Below are positions 18,221 through 26,889 of a stretch of 64,000 nt of DNA, in pieces. The number at the start of each line of letters is the position of its first letter. Within the stretch, counting starts at the first letter, position 1. Below the pieces are notes generated by a model. The model had not been told where the DNA came from, did not search any database, and was given only the letters and a program-made list of their open reading frames with translations. The DNA is from Pseudoxanthomonas kalamensis DSM 18571. GTDB taxonomy: Bacteria > Pseudomonadota > Gammaproteobacteria > Xanthomonadales > Xanthomonadaceae. The translations under genes were made by a program, and so were the position numbers. The DNA is taken from assembly GCF_010211745.1 (NCBI RefSeq), contig NZ_PDWQ01000001.1, positions 434,001 to 498,000 on the forward strand. Direction: 5' to 3'.

Positions 18221-19228
18221 ATGAGCCAGTGGCATTTCCACGATCCGGCCAGCAACCAGCGCCTGGGCCCGATGGACGACGACGCGGCGCGTGCTCTGGC
18301 CGCCAGCAAACCCGGCCTGCTGTGCTGGCGCGAAGGCATGGGCGACTGGAAGGCGGCGCGTGCGGTGCCCGAGCTCGGCGTGCCGCAAGCGGCGCCGCCG
18401 CCACCGCCCCCTGCAGGCGGACGCGGACGCGCCGACGAGATCGATTACCGCATCGTCGGCTCGGACATGCAGTTCGTCGAGGTCGAACTGGACCCGGGCG
18501 AAAGCGCGATCGCCGAAGCCGGCGCGCTGATGTACAAGGACGCTGCGGTGCAGATGGACACGCTGTTCGGCGACGGCAGCCACAGCGGCAACGGCGGCTT
18601 CATGGACAAGCTGCTGTCGGCCGGCAAGCGCGTGGTCACCGGCGAGAGCCTGTTCACCACCGTGTTCACCCACGGCGGCCAAGGCAAGGCGAAGGTCGCC
18701 TTCGCCGCACCGTATCCGGGCACGGTGCTGGCGATGAAGCTGGACCAGCACGGCGGCCGGCTGGTCTGCCAGAAGGACAGTTTCCTCGCCGGCGCGCGCG
18801 GGGTTTCGCTGGGCATCTTCTTCCAGCGAAAGATCCTGACCGGCCTGTTCGGCGGCGAAGGCTTCATCATGCAGAAACTGGAAGGCGACGGCTGGGTATT
18901 CATCCATGCCGGCGGCACCGTGGTCGAGCGCGAACTGGCCGCCGGCGAACGCATCGACGTCGATACCGGCTGCGTGGTCGCCTTCCAGTCGAGCATCAAC
19001 ATGGACGTGCGCCCGGTCAGCGGCATCAAGAGCCTGCTGTTCGGCGGCGAAGGCATGTTCCTGGCCACCCTGACCGGGCCCGGCAAGATCTGGCTGCAGT
19101 CGTTGCCGTTCTCGCGCCTGGCCGGCCGCATGCTGCAGGCCGCGCCGCAAGCCGGCGGCGCCAGCCGCGGCGAAGGCTCGATGCTGGGCGGACTGGGCCG
19201 GCTGCTGGATGGCGACAACCGGTTCTGA
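18221..19228 (+). CDS. GYF_2 domain fused to AIM24/TIGR00266 protein
   Basis: A 335-residue protein with an AAGGAG ribosome binding site before MSQWHFHDPASNQRLGPM. Residues 1-50 form a GYF_2-type domain (WHFHDPASNQRLGPMDDDAARAL...WREGMGDWKAARAVPEL). A PPPPPPAGGRGR linker follows, then the AIM24/TIGR00266 beta-helix domain (IDYRIVGSDMQFVEVELDPGESAIAEAGALMYKD...GEGFIMQKLEGDGWVFIHAGG...GKIWLQSLPFSRLA). Bacterial TIGR00266 proteins have no assigned enzymatic role. The GYF_2 domain in bacteria is usually linked to membrane-associated proteins. It lies after the rhomboid gene on the same strand, 76 bases away, and ends convergent with the Lrp gene. Confidence 0.87.
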   Translation: MSQWHFHDPASNQRLGPMDDDAARALAASKPGLLCWREGMGDWKAARAVPELGVPQAAPPPPPPAGGRGRADEIDYRIVGSDMQFVEVELDPGESAIAEAGALMYKDAAVQMDTLFGDGSHSGNGGFMDKLLSAGKRVVTGESLFTTVFTHGGQGKAKVAFAAPYPGTVLAMKLDQHGGRLVCQKDSFLAGARGVSLGIFFQRKILTGLFGGEGFIMQKLEGDGWVFIHAGGTVVERELAAGERIDVDTGCVVAFQSSINMDVRPVSGIKSLLFGGEGMFLATLTGPGKIWLQSLPFSRLAGRMLQAAPQAGGASRGEGSMLGGLGRLLDGDNRF

Positions 19229-19262
19229 GTTTTCGCCGATCCCGCGGCAGGAATTGAATTCC

Positions 19263-19742
19263 TCAGCCGGCCGGCAACGGCAAGCCGCGGCGCTCCTTGA
19301 CCGTGCGCAGCACGAAGCTGGAATTGACGTCGGCCACGCCGCTGGCGTTGAGCAGCTTGTCCAGCAGGAAACGCGAAAAATGCTCCAGGTCGCGCACCAC
19401 GACGTGCAGCAGGTAGTCCATGTCGCCGGTCAACGCATGGCAGGCGACCACCTCGTCCCAGCCGTCGACGCCTGCGATGAAGCGCTCGATCCCGGGCTGC
19501 CCGTGCTTCTCCAGTTGCACGCGGACGAAGGCCTGCAGGCCCAGGCCGACCGCCTTGGGATCGACCTGCGCGGCATAGCCGGTGATGACGCCGGCCGCTT
19601 CCAGTCGCTGGATCCGGCGCAGGCAGGCCGACGGCGACAGGTTCACCTGCGCGGCGATCTCGGTATTGGCCGCACGGCCCTCCTGCTGCAACAGGGCCAG
19701 CAGGCGCAGATCGGTGCGGTCGAGGGTGATCCGGGAGGACAT
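19263..19742 (-). CDS. Lrp/AsnC-family transcriptional regulator
   Basis: A 159-residue feast/famine regulator starting MSSRITLDRTDLRLLALLQQ. An in-frame GTG at 19763 could add seven residues, but that codon lies in the operator region. The N-terminal winged helix-turn-helix (LDRTDLRLLALLQQEGRAANTEIAAQVNLSPSACLRRIQRLEAAGVI) is followed by the RAM ligand-binding domain (GLGLQAFVRVQLEKHG...ALTGDMDYLLHVVVRDLEHFSRFL). It is divergent from phhA. A palindrome with TTGC/GCAA half-sites separates the two, so it probably controls phhA in response to phenylalanine or tyrosine, and itself. The ligand is inferred from context only. Confidence 0.93.
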   Translation of the reverse strand: MSSRITLDRTDLRLLALLQQEGRAANTEIAAQVNLSPSACLRRIQRLEAAGVITGYAAQVDPKAVGLGLQAFVRVQLEKHGQPGIERFIAGVDGWDEVVACHALTGDMDYLLHVVVRDLEHFSRFLLDKLLNASGVADVNSSFVLRTVKERRGLPLPAG

Positions 19743-19763
19743 TTGTTGCTTTGCAATATCCAC

Positions 19764-19784
19764 TGACGCAACAAGATTGCGTCA
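19764..19784. promoter_or_regulatory. Palindromic operator, probable Lrp/AsnC site
   Basis: A perfect inverted repeat with 8-base arms TGACGCAA and TTGCGTCA around a 5-base spacer (CAAGA), in the divergent gap between the Lrp-type regulator and phhA. Further half-sites flank it: TTGC-TTT-GCAA at 19746-19756 and GCGCAA...TTGCGC at 19798-19822. Several spaced TTGC/GCAA elements suit an Lrp-family octamer binding along one face. Assigning it to the adjacent regulator is inference from position. Confidence 0.7.
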
Positions 19785-19871
19785 CCAAGGGGTTTGAGCG
19801 CAAGTTTGCAAGCCTGTTGCGCCGGTTCGCCGATACCATCGAATCCTGCCTTCCTGTTGCCGGAGCCCGCG

Positions 19872-20759
19872 ATGAATGCGCCCCGCCGTGTCGAAAACCA
19901 GCTGACCGACAAGGGTTACGTGCCGGTCTACACCACGGCCGTGGTCGAACAGCCCTGGTCCGACTACAGCGACGCCGACCACGACACCTGGGGCCGGCTG
20001 TACCTCCGCCAGCGCGAGCTGCTGGTCGGCCGCGCCTGCGACGAATTCCTTCGGGCGCAGGACGATCTGGGCATGGACGCGCACGCGATCCCGCGCTTCG
20101 ACCAGCTCAACGAGGTACTGGGCGCCGCCACCGGCTGGACCCTGATCGGGGTGGAAGGCCTGCTGCCCGAGCTGGACTTCTTCGAGCACCTGGCCAACCG
20201 CCGCTTCCCGGTGACCTGGTGGATCCGCCGCCCCGAGCAGATCGACTACATCGCCGAACCCGACCTGTTTCACGACCTGTTCGGCCATGTGCCGCTGCTG
20301 ATGAACCCGCTGTTCGCCGACTACATGCGGGCCTACGGCCGCGGCGGGGTGAAGGCGCACGGGATTGGCCCGGAGGCGTTGGCCCACCTGACCCGGCTGT
20401 ACTGGTACACGGTCGAGTTCGGCCTGATCGCCACGACGGACGGGCTGCGCATCTACGGCGCCGGGATCGTGTCGTCGAAAGGCGAGTCGCTGTATTCGCT
20501 GGAGTCGCCGGCACCGAACCGCATCGGTTTCGAGCTGGAGCGGATCATGCGCACGCGCTACCGCATCGATACCTTCCAGAAGACCTATTTCGTCATCGAC
20601 AGCTTCCGCCAGCTGATGGACGCCACCGCGCCGGACTTCGCGCCGCTGTACGCGCGTCTGGCGCAACGCGACTCGATCCCCGCCGGCGATGTGCTGGAGC
20701 AGGACCGCGTATTCCAGCGCGGCAGCGGCGAGGGCTGGACCCGCGACGGCGACGTCTAG
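19872..20759 (+). CDS. phhA: Phenylalanine 4-monooxygenase
   Basis: PhhA hydroxylates phenylalanine to tyrosine using tetrahydrobiopterin, O2 and non-haem iron, in the cytoplasm. The 295-residue protein (MNAPRRVENQLTDKGYVPVY) has the iron site HDLFGHVPLLMNPLFADYM (two His ligands) and YWYTVEFGLI (Glu ligand). The upstream frame is open but lies in the regulatory region. DQLNEVLGAATGW and FPVTWWIRRPEQIDYIAEPD are conserved in bacterial single-domain enzymes. The divergent Lrp regulator with its palindromic operator, and an aromatic aminotransferase 1.9 kb downstream, fit phenylalanine/tyrosine catabolism. No pterin carbinolamine dehydratase gene is seen nearby. Confidence 0.96.
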   Translation: MNAPRRVENQLTDKGYVPVYTTAVVEQPWSDYSDADHDTWGRLYLRQRELLVGRACDEFLRAQDDLGMDAHAIPRFDQLNEVLGAATGWTLIGVEGLLPELDFFEHLANRRFPVTWWIRRPEQIDYIAEPDLFHDLFGHVPLLMNPLFADYMRAYGRGGVKAHGIGPEALAHLTRLYWYTVEFGLIATTDGLRIYGAGIVSSKGESLYSLESPAPNRIGFELERIMRTRYRIDTFQKTYFVIDSFRQLMDATAPDFAPLYARLAQRDSIPAGDVLEQDRVFQRGSGEGWTRDGDV

Positions 20760-20850
20760 CGTCCTGATCCGCCTCGCGATTGCCGGTCCGGGCGCAAGAC
20801 AGCCGGTCCGCCGCTGCTATCATCCGCGACGGTCCCGCGGAGTGCGTTCG

Positions 20851-22434
20851 ATGGCATCGATGGAAGCGATCCTGCGCTGGCTGCGCATGTGGCGACACGA
20901 ACATCTGATCGTCGATCGCGCGGCCGTGCTGCAGAGCGTCGACGAGAACGGCCAGCCGGGGCCGCGCTACAGCTTCATGATCGTGATGTCCTGCGGCATC
21001 GCCACCCTCGGCCTGCTGCAGAATTCGGTGGCGGTGATCATCGGCGCGATGCTGATCTCGCCGCTGATGGGGCCGATCGTCGAGCTGGGCATGTCGCTGG
21101 CGATCTTCGACCTGCGCAGCCTGCGCGACGCGCTGAAGACGCTGGCGATCGGCACCGCGATCGCGTTGGCCACCGCGATCCTGATCGTACTGGTGTCGCC
21201 GTTGCAGGAGGCCACGCCGGAAATCCTCGCGCGCACCGAGCCGACCCTGTTCGACCTGCTGGTCGCGGTGTTCTCCGGCCTGGCCGGGGCCTACGCCACC
21301 ATCACCCGCAAGGGCGAAACCATCGTCGGCGTGGCCATCGCCACCGCGCTGATGCCGCCGCTGGCGGTGGTCGGTTTCGGCATCGCCACCGGCAACGGCA
21401 GCATCGCCGGCGGCGCCCTGTTCCTGTTCATGACCAACCTGCTAGCGATCGCGCTGTCGGTGACGATCATGGCGCGCTGGTATCGTTTCGGCAGCCAGGA
21501 CACGCCGCAGCAGACCGCGTGGCAGGCGAGCATGATTATTGGCACCTTCATCCTGTTGTCGGTGCCGCTGGGGCTGGCCCTGCGCGAGATCGCCGCCCGC
21601 GGCGTGGCCGACCGCACAGTGCGCAACACACTGGACGAAGCCGCGCGCAACGCCGGCGGCCGGATCACCACGCTGCGGGTGGAACGCAGCGACAAGACCG
21701 TGCTGGTCGATGCGGTGCTGCTGACGCCGAAGATCCAGCCCGGTCTGAACCTGACCCTTGAAAAACAGCTGGAAGGCTCGCTGGGCCGCCCGGTCGTGGT
21801 CGAGCTGCGCGAAGTGCTGACCGCCGATGACCAGGCCCTGGCCAGCGAACAGGCCACCATCGCCCAATTGCGCGACAGCGTGCAACGGCTGCAGACCGCG
21901 GCCGAGCGCGATGCGCAGAACCGTCTGGCCGGCACCGCGGCGATCGAGAACTTGCACGAACGCGCGCTGGCGCATTTCGGCAAGCTGGAAACCCTGCAGG
22001 ACGGCAAGCACGCATCCTGGCGACTGGACGCGGACAGCGGCCTGGACATCCGTGGCGCGCATGCGCTGGAACGGGCGCTGGACGGCGACGACACCGCGAT
22101 CCTGGTCGAAGTGGTTCCGGCCTTGCAGGCCCTTCCGCTGGTGCGTTTCGGCGACGACAGCGCCGTGCCGGATGCGGACAACGCCCGGTTGCTGGACGAC
22201 ATCGGCTGGGCGCTGGCCCGTTGGGAAGTCGGCACGGTGCAGGTCGAGGGTTTCGCCGGTGGCGATACCGCGCTGGCCCAGGCGCGCGCGCAGGCGGTGG
22301 CCGACAGCTTGGCGCGGCAAGGCATCCGCATCGACCGCATCACAGCGGTGCCCGCCACCCAGGCGCGCGACGAAGCCGCACATGAAGGTGTGCGGGTGCT
22401 GCGCGCCGCGCGCGTCCGGCTGGAAACACCCTGA
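20851..22434 (+). CDS. DUF389 membrane protein with long C-terminal extension
   Basis: A 527-residue protein starting MASMEAILRWLRMWRHEHLI. The first 260 residues hold the DUF389 (TIGR00341-like) membrane domain: SFMIVMSCGIATLGLLQNSVAVIIGAMLISPLMGPIVELG, LVAVFSGLAGAYATITRKGETIVGVAIATALMPPLAVVGFGIA and MIIGTFILLSVPLGLALREI. A soluble part of about 260 residues follows. It has a coiled-coil stretch (SEQATIAQLRDSVQRLQTAAERDAQNRLAG) and a C-terminal region (VQVEGFAGGDTALAQARAQAVADSLARQGI) that looks faintly OmpA-like. DUF389 proteins have no firmly known function. It lies between phhA and the aminotransferase, but gaps of 91 and 176 bases argue against a tight operon. Confidence 0.85.
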   Translation: MASMEAILRWLRMWRHEHLIVDRAAVLQSVDENGQPGPRYSFMIVMSCGIATLGLLQNSVAVIIGAMLISPLMGPIVELGMSLAIFDLRSLRDALKTLAIGTAIALATAILIVLVSPLQEATPEILARTEPTLFDLLVAVFSGLAGAYATITRKGETIVGVAIATALMPPLAVVGFGIATGNGSIAGGALFLFMTNLLAIALSVTIMARWYRFGSQDTPQQTAWQASMIIGTFILLSVPLGLALREIAARGVADRTVRNTLDEAARNAGGRITTLRVERSDKTVLVDAVLLTPKIQPGLNLTLEKQLEGSLGRPVVVELREVLTADDQALASEQATIAQLRDSVQRLQTAAERDAQNRLAGTAAIENLHERALAHFGKLETLQDGKHASWRLDADSGLDIRGAHALERALDGDDTAILVEVVPALQALPLVRFGDDSAVPDADNARLLDDIGWALARWEVGTVQVEGFAGGDTALAQARAQAVADSLARQGIRIDRITAVPATQARDEAAHEGVRVLRAARVRLETP

Positions 22435-22610
22435 TCGGACAACAGTGACCCGGCTGCGTCGCGGTGGCGGCGACGGTGACTTCCACTGCAACCCGCCGCA
22501 CTGCGTCCTGCGCGCGGACGCGGCCCCGGCCTGATACGATTACGCGGTTTTCGGCGTGATTTCGCCACGATTTCCGCCGTCTTTCCTTCCCTCAGCAACG
22601 AGCCCACACC

Positions 22611-23813
22611 GTGTCTTTCTTCTCGCAAGTCGAACTGGTTCCCGGCGACCCCATCCTCGGCCTGACCGAGGCCTACAACGCCGACTCCCGCCCCGAAAAA
22701 GTCAACCTGGGCGTGGGCATCTACTACGACGAAAGCGGACGCATTCCCCTGCTCGATTCGGTGCGGACCATCGAACAGCAACTGGCGCAACAGGCCAAGC
22801 CGCGCGGCTACCTGCCAATCGACGGCCTGGCCGCCTATACCCAGGCAACCCAGAAGCTGCTGTTCGGCGCGGATTCGGCGCTGCTGGCCGACGCGCGCGT
22901 CGCCACCACCCAGACCGTCGGCGGCAGCGGCGCGTTGCGCGTGGGTGCGGAACTGCTGCGCAAGACGCTGCCGCACGCAACCCTTGCACTGAGCCGACCG
23001 AGCTGGGAAAACCATCGTGCCGTCTTCGGCGCCGCCGGTTTCGAGGTGGTCGAATACGCCTACTTCGACCCGCAGACCCATGGCGTCGATTTCGACAGCA
23101 TGCTCGCCGACCTCGGCCAACTGGCGCCCGGCACCACCGTGCTGCTGCACGCCTGCTGCCACAACCCGACTGGCGCCGACCTGACTGTCGCGCAATGGAC
23201 GCAGGTCGCCGCGCTGCTGAAGGAACGCCAGCTGTTCCCGTTCATCGACATGGCCTACCAGGGCTTCGACCAGGGCCTGCATGAAGACGCCGCCGCGATC
23301 CGGGTGATGATCGACGCCGGCTTCGACGACTTCATCGTTGCCAGCTCGTATTCCAAGTCGTTTTCGCTGTACGGCGAGCGCGTCGGCGCGCTGTCGGTGA
23401 TCGCCGCCGATGCCACCCAGGCCAAGGCCGTGCAGTCGCAGATCAAGCGCATCATCCGCACCATCTATTCCAGCCCCTCGACCCACGGCGCGGCACTGGT
23501 CGCCGGCGTGCTCGGCAGCGACGAACTGCGCACACAGTGGGAGCAGGAGCTGGGCGGCATGCGCAGCCGCATCCATGACTTGCGCGGGCAGCTGGTCGAC
23601 AAGCTGGCCGCGCTCGGCGCACCGGAGTTCGGTTTCATCAAGCAGCAGGCCGGGATGTTCTCGTACTCCGGCCTGAGCAAGACCCAGGTCGAGCGGCTGC
23701 GCGACGAGTTCGCCATCTATGCCGTCGGCAGCGGACGCATCTGCGTGGCCGCGCTGAACAGCCGCAACCTCGACTATGTGGCCAACGCCGTGGCCGCCGT
23801 CCACAAGGGCTGA
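22611..23813 (+). CDS. tyrB: Aromatic amino acid aminotransferase
   Basis: A class I PLP-dependent transaminase of the AspC/TyrB group, interconverting aromatic amino acids or aspartate with 2-oxoacids. The 400-residue protein starts at GTG with MSFFSQVELVPGDPILGLTEAYNADSRPEKVNLGVGIYYDE, the standard family opening. Markers are LLHACCHNPTGADLT, FIDMAYQGFDQG and the PLP-binding lysine in SSYSKSFSLYGERVGAL. The C-terminal RICVAALNSRNLDYVA is conserved. Aspartate and aromatic substrates cannot be separated from sequence by eye; the nearby phhA and Lrp gene favour an aromatic role. A TG-A-TACGAT extended -10 at 22535-22540 may serve it, without a clear -35. Confidence 0.9.
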   Translation: MSFFSQVELVPGDPILGLTEAYNADSRPEKVNLGVGIYYDESGRIPLLDSVRTIEQQLAQQAKPRGYLPIDGLAAYTQATQKLLFGADSALLADARVATTQTVGGSGALRVGAELLRKTLPHATLALSRPSWENHRAVFGAAGFEVVEYAYFDPQTHGVDFDSMLADLGQLAPGTTVLLHACCHNPTGADLTVAQWTQVAALLKERQLFPFIDMAYQGFDQGLHEDAAAIRVMIDAGFDDFIVASSYSKSFSLYGERVGALSVIAADATQAKAVQSQIKRIIRTIYSSPSTHGAALVAGVLGSDELRTQWEQELGGMRSRIHDLRGQLVDKLAALGAPEFGFIKQQAGMFSYSGLSKTQVERLRDEFAIYAVGSGRICVAALNSRNLDYVANAVAAVHKG

Positions 23814-23823
23814 ACGCGTTCCT

Positions 23824-24933
23824 CTAGAACAGTTCGCCCTGCGGGGACGCTTCCCGCGGGGCGACGAAACGGCTGCAATCCAGCCGCTGCGGTTGTCGGT
23901 CGGCGTAGCCGAAGCGACGGTGCGCCAGCGCGAACCGCTTGCGCAACAGGTCGGCGAACACGCCCTGGCCGCGAAAACGCTGGCCGAAGCTTGCGTCGTA
24001 ATCCTTGCCGCCGCGCGATTGCCGGATCGTGCTCATCACGTGCGCGGCGCGGTCGGGCAGATTGACCTGCAACCATTCGCGGAACAGCGGCGCGACTTCG
24101 TGCGGCAAGCGCAACATTACATAGCCTGCCGTTCGCGCGCCGGCGTCGGCCGCAGCTTCCAGCACGGCCTCGAGCTCGTGATCGTTTACCCACGGGATGG
24201 CCGGGGCAAACATCACCCCGACCGGAACCCCGGCTTCGCCGAGAGCATGGATTGCCTTCAACCGCGAATGCGGCGCCGAGGCGCGCGGCTCCAGTCGCGA
24301 CGACAGGCCATTGTCCAGCGTCGTGATCGACAGGTACACGTGCACCAGGTTCTGCCTGGCCATGTCGGCCAGCAAATCCAGGTCGCGCAGCACCAGCGCG
24401 TTCTTGGTGATCAGCGAGAACGGATGCCGGGCTTCGGCCAGCACCTCGATGATCCGCCGGGTCAGCCCCAGCTTGCGTTCGCTGGGCTGGTAGGCATCGG
24501 TATTGATGCCCAGCGCGATCGGGCTGGGCACATAGTTGCGCTTGCCCAGTTCGCGCCGCAGCACTTCGGGTGCATTGGTCTTGGCGAAGATCTTCGTCTC
24601 GAAATCGAGCCCCGGCGACAGGTCGAGATAGGCATGCGAAGGACGCGCGAAACAGTACGAACACCCGTGCTCGCAGCCGCGATACGGATTGACCGACTGC
24701 GAGAACGGAATGTCCGGCGACGTGTTGCGGCTGATCACGCTGCGCGCGGCTTCCTCGCGCAGTTCGGTGCGCGGCGAGGATGCAATTTCGCCCTCGGTAT
24801 CCCGCTGGTGCCAGCCGTCGTCGATGGCCACGCCGATGCTCTTGGCAAAGCGACCCGGTATCCAGCCGGATGCGCCCCGGCCCTTGATCCTCTGCGGTGG
24901 CGGGGCGGCGTCTTTCATGTTGCCAGTGTGCAC
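23824..24933 (-). CDS. PA0069-family radical SAM protein
   Basis: A 369-residue radical SAM protein related to spore photoproduct lyase (SplB/COG1533). The cluster motif is NPYRGCEHGCSYCFARPSHAYLDLSPGLDFE with the CxxxCxxC iron-sulfur ligands. Other markers are SERKLGLTRRIIEVLAEARHPFSLITKNALVLRDLD, VYLSITTLDNGLSSRLEPRASAPHSRL and GVMFAPAIPWVNDHELEAVLEAA. The N-terminal IKGRGASGWIPGRFAKS is the usual opening of the PA0069-like clade. The substrate is unknown; members are widespread in proteobacteria. It converges on the aminotransferase (10 bases) and is divergent from the cardiolipin synthase gene. Confidence 0.87.
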   Translation of the reverse strand: MHTGNMKDAAPPPQRIKGRGASGWIPGRFAKSIGVAIDDGWHQRDTEGEIASSPRTELREEAARSVISRNTSPDIPFSQSVNPYRGCEHGCSYCFARPSHAYLDLSPGLDFETKIFAKTNAPEVLRRELGKRNYVPSPIALGINTDAYQPSERKLGLTRRIIEVLAEARHPFSLITKNALVLRDLDLLADMARQNLVHVYLSITTLDNGLSSRLEPRASAPHSRLKAIHALGEAGVPVGVMFAPAIPWVNDHELEAVLEAAADAGARTAGYVMLRLPHEVAPLFREWLQVNLPDRAAHVMSTIRQSRGGKDYDASFGQRFRGQGVFADLLRKRFALAHRRFGYADRQPQRLDCSRFVAPREASPQGELF

Positions 24934-24985
24934 CGCCCGTGTCTCAGCGGCGGCGACACTCCCGATCTGTGATTAAATCCGCGAC

Positions 24986-26437
24986 ATGCTCTCGTCCCTG
25001 CACTCGCTTTGGGATGCCTTCTGGGCCATCCCGCACATCCGGGTCTGGCTGGGCCTGGCCTGGCTGGCCTATCTGATCCCGCTTTGCCTGTGGATCGTGC
25101 TGCAGAAGCGCGAACCGGTCGCTACCCTCAGCTGGCTGATGTCGTTGTCGCTGCTGCCGTATGTCGGCTATCTGGTCTATTTCCTGCTCGGGCCGCAGAA
25201 GATCAAGCGCCAGCGCCTGCGCCGCTTTCGCACCCGCGAGGGCATACGCCACACCCCCGCCTTCTGCTCGCTGGACGCGGACTGCACCGAGCTGGCCCTG
25301 CTCGGCCAGGCGACCACCGGGCTGCCGCCCAGCAGCGCCACCGAAGTGCATCTGCTGGTCGACGGCGGCGCGACCTACGACGCCGTGGTCGAGGCGATCG
25401 CCGCGGCGCAGAACCACGTGCACGTGGCCTATTACATCTTCGAGCCCGACCGCACCGGCACCCGCATCCGCGATGCGCTGATCGAACGCGCCCGCAACGG
25501 AGTGAAGGTTCGCCTGCTGGTCGATGCAGTCGGTTCGGCGCGGCTGAAACCCGCGTTCGTGCAACCGCTGCTCGATGCCGGCGGCGAATTCGCCTGGTTC
25601 CATCCGCGCCAGTTCAAGCTGTTCACCCGCCCCTGGCTGAACATGCGTAGCCATCGCAAGATCGTCGTGGTCGATGGCCGGGTCGCGCTGACCGGCGGCA
25701 TCAACGTTACCGACGAGGAAGACGAGCGCCTGCGCGAAGACGCCTACCGCGACCTGCACATGCGCCTGCAGGGCGACATCGTCCGCAGCGTGCAGCAGGT
25801 GTTCGTGGAGGACTGGGTCTACGCAACCGGGCAGGACAAATCGGCCTTCCGCGACACGCAACTGCTACCTGCGCGCGACGGCTCGCTCGGCGCCATCCCG
25901 GTACAGGCGCTGGCCTCGGGCCCCGACTCGTCGTGGGAAGCGATCCACCGCATGCACGTTTCCGCGATCCACGCCGCGAGCAAACGCGTGTGGATGATCA
26001 CGCCCTACTTCGTCCCCGGAGAGGCCGCGCGGATGGCGTTGTCGTCGGCTGCGCTTGGCGGACTGGATGTGCGTCTGATTGTGCCCAAGATGAGCGATTC
26101 GAAGCTGGTCACCTTCGCCGCACGCTCGTATTTCGACGAGCTGCTCGATGCCGGGGTCAAGGTCTACGAGTACGGACCGCGGATGCTGCATACCAAGGCC
26201 ATGCTCTGCGACGACAATCTGGCCATCATCGGCAGCGCGAATTTCGACCACCGCAGCTTCCGGCTCAATTTCGAACTGTCGATGCTGATCCGCGGCCCCG
26301 GCGTGGTGCGCGAACTGTCCGAATTGATGAAGGGCGAGTTCGGCAACGCAGCCCGCGTGCCGAAGGAACGCGAGCGCAACCTGTGGAAACACCGGCTGCC
26401 GGAAGCACTGGCACGGCTGACGTCCCCGCTGCTCTGA
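24986..26437 (+). CDS. cls: Cardiolipin synthase (two PLD domains)
   Basis: The enzyme condenses phosphatidylglycerol molecules to cardiolipin at the inner membrane. The 483-residue protein has two N-terminal membrane helices (about residues 8-36 and 48-66). Two phospholipase D domains follow, with the motifs SHRKIVVVDGRVALTGGINVTDEE (about residues 222-245) and LHTKAMLCDDNLAIIGSANFDHRSF (about 402-426), each with intact HxK(x)4D. Length and topology match the ClsA group (E. coli 486). A GATTAAAT element in the 52-base divergent gap may be its -10. The downstream gap to the next gene is GC-rich with no obvious terminator. Confidence 0.94.
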   Translation: MLSSLHSLWDAFWAIPHIRVWLGLAWLAYLIPLCLWIVLQKREPVATLSWLMSLSLLPYVGYLVYFLLGPQKIKRQRLRRFRTREGIRHTPAFCSLDADCTELALLGQATTGLPPSSATEVHLLVDGGATYDAVVEAIAAAQNHVHVAYYIFEPDRTGTRIRDALIERARNGVKVRLLVDAVGSARLKPAFVQPLLDAGGEFAWFHPRQFKLFTRPWLNMRSHRKIVVVDGRVALTGGINVTDEEDERLREDAYRDLHMRLQGDIVRSVQQVFVEDWVYATGQDKSAFRDTQLLPARDGSLGAIPVQALASGPDSSWEAIHRMHVSAIHAASKRVWMITPYFVPGEAARMALSSAALGGLDVRLIVPKMSDSKLVTFAARSYFDELLDAGVKVYEYGPRMLHTKAMLCDDNLAIIGSANFDHRSFRLNFELSMLIRGPGVVRELSELMKGEFGNAARVPKERERNLWKHRLPEALARLTSPLL

Positions 26438-26570
26438 GCCCTGCGGTCCGGACCGACCGGCGGCCATCCCGGGCGACCGGCCGGCGATCCGACCCGGCGA
26501 CCCGCCGCTCCGTGTGGATTATCCTTGTGCGACCACCGGGCTGGCGTGGCCCATGGGAGGGGCCTTCTTC

Positions 26571-26840
26571 ATGTACTGGATATTTCTTCTTCTGGCCTTG
26601 GGCGCCCTGGCGGTGGCCTTTTCCACTTCGTCCATGGCCGTGCTGCTGCTGTTCCTGCTGATTTCCGTGCTGCTGTTCGTCGCCTGGGCGATGGGCCTGT
26701 ATTCGGCCAAGGTCAGCAGCCAGCGCGACGACGGTGCGCAGATCATCGATCCGGTCGAACTGCATCGGCTGCGCGAACTGGCCGCCGCCCGCAAGGCAGG
26801 CGATACTGCCGCTGAATCCAGGGACCCGCCGCAGCCCTGA
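26571..26840 (+). CDS. Small membrane protein of unknown function
   Basis: An 89-residue protein starting [21 protein letters not shown] chose this ATG, not the upstream GTG at 26514 or ATG at 26553, because a GGGAGGGG ribosome binding site sits 8-10 bases before it. Two hydrophobic segments (about residues 2-17 and 20-42, [23 protein letters not shown]) are followed by a charged cytoplasmic tail with [20 protein letters not shown] recognise no named family, but similar short proteins occur upstream of pdxJ in related genomes as far as I recall. pdxJ starts 50 bases downstream, so the two may be cotranscribed. Confidence 0.7.
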   Translation: MYWIFLLLALGALAVAFSTSSMAVLLLFLLISVLLFVAWAMGLYSAKVSSQRDDGAQIIDPVELHRLRELAAARKAGDTAAESRDPPQP

Positions 26841-26889
26841 ATCCGGGACTGGCCCGGTCTGGCGGCGGTCCTGCGAGAACCGGATCGCC

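Noticed and set aside
17129-19150. Minus-strand open frame across rhomboid and AIM24 genes
   Set aside because: It overlaps two well-supported genes on the other strand and shows only Arg/Ala/Gly/His-rich shadow sequence.
26512-26520. TGTGGATTA, one mismatch from a DnaA box
   Set aside because: It is a single site 12 kb from the origin with no companion boxes, likely to occur by chance.
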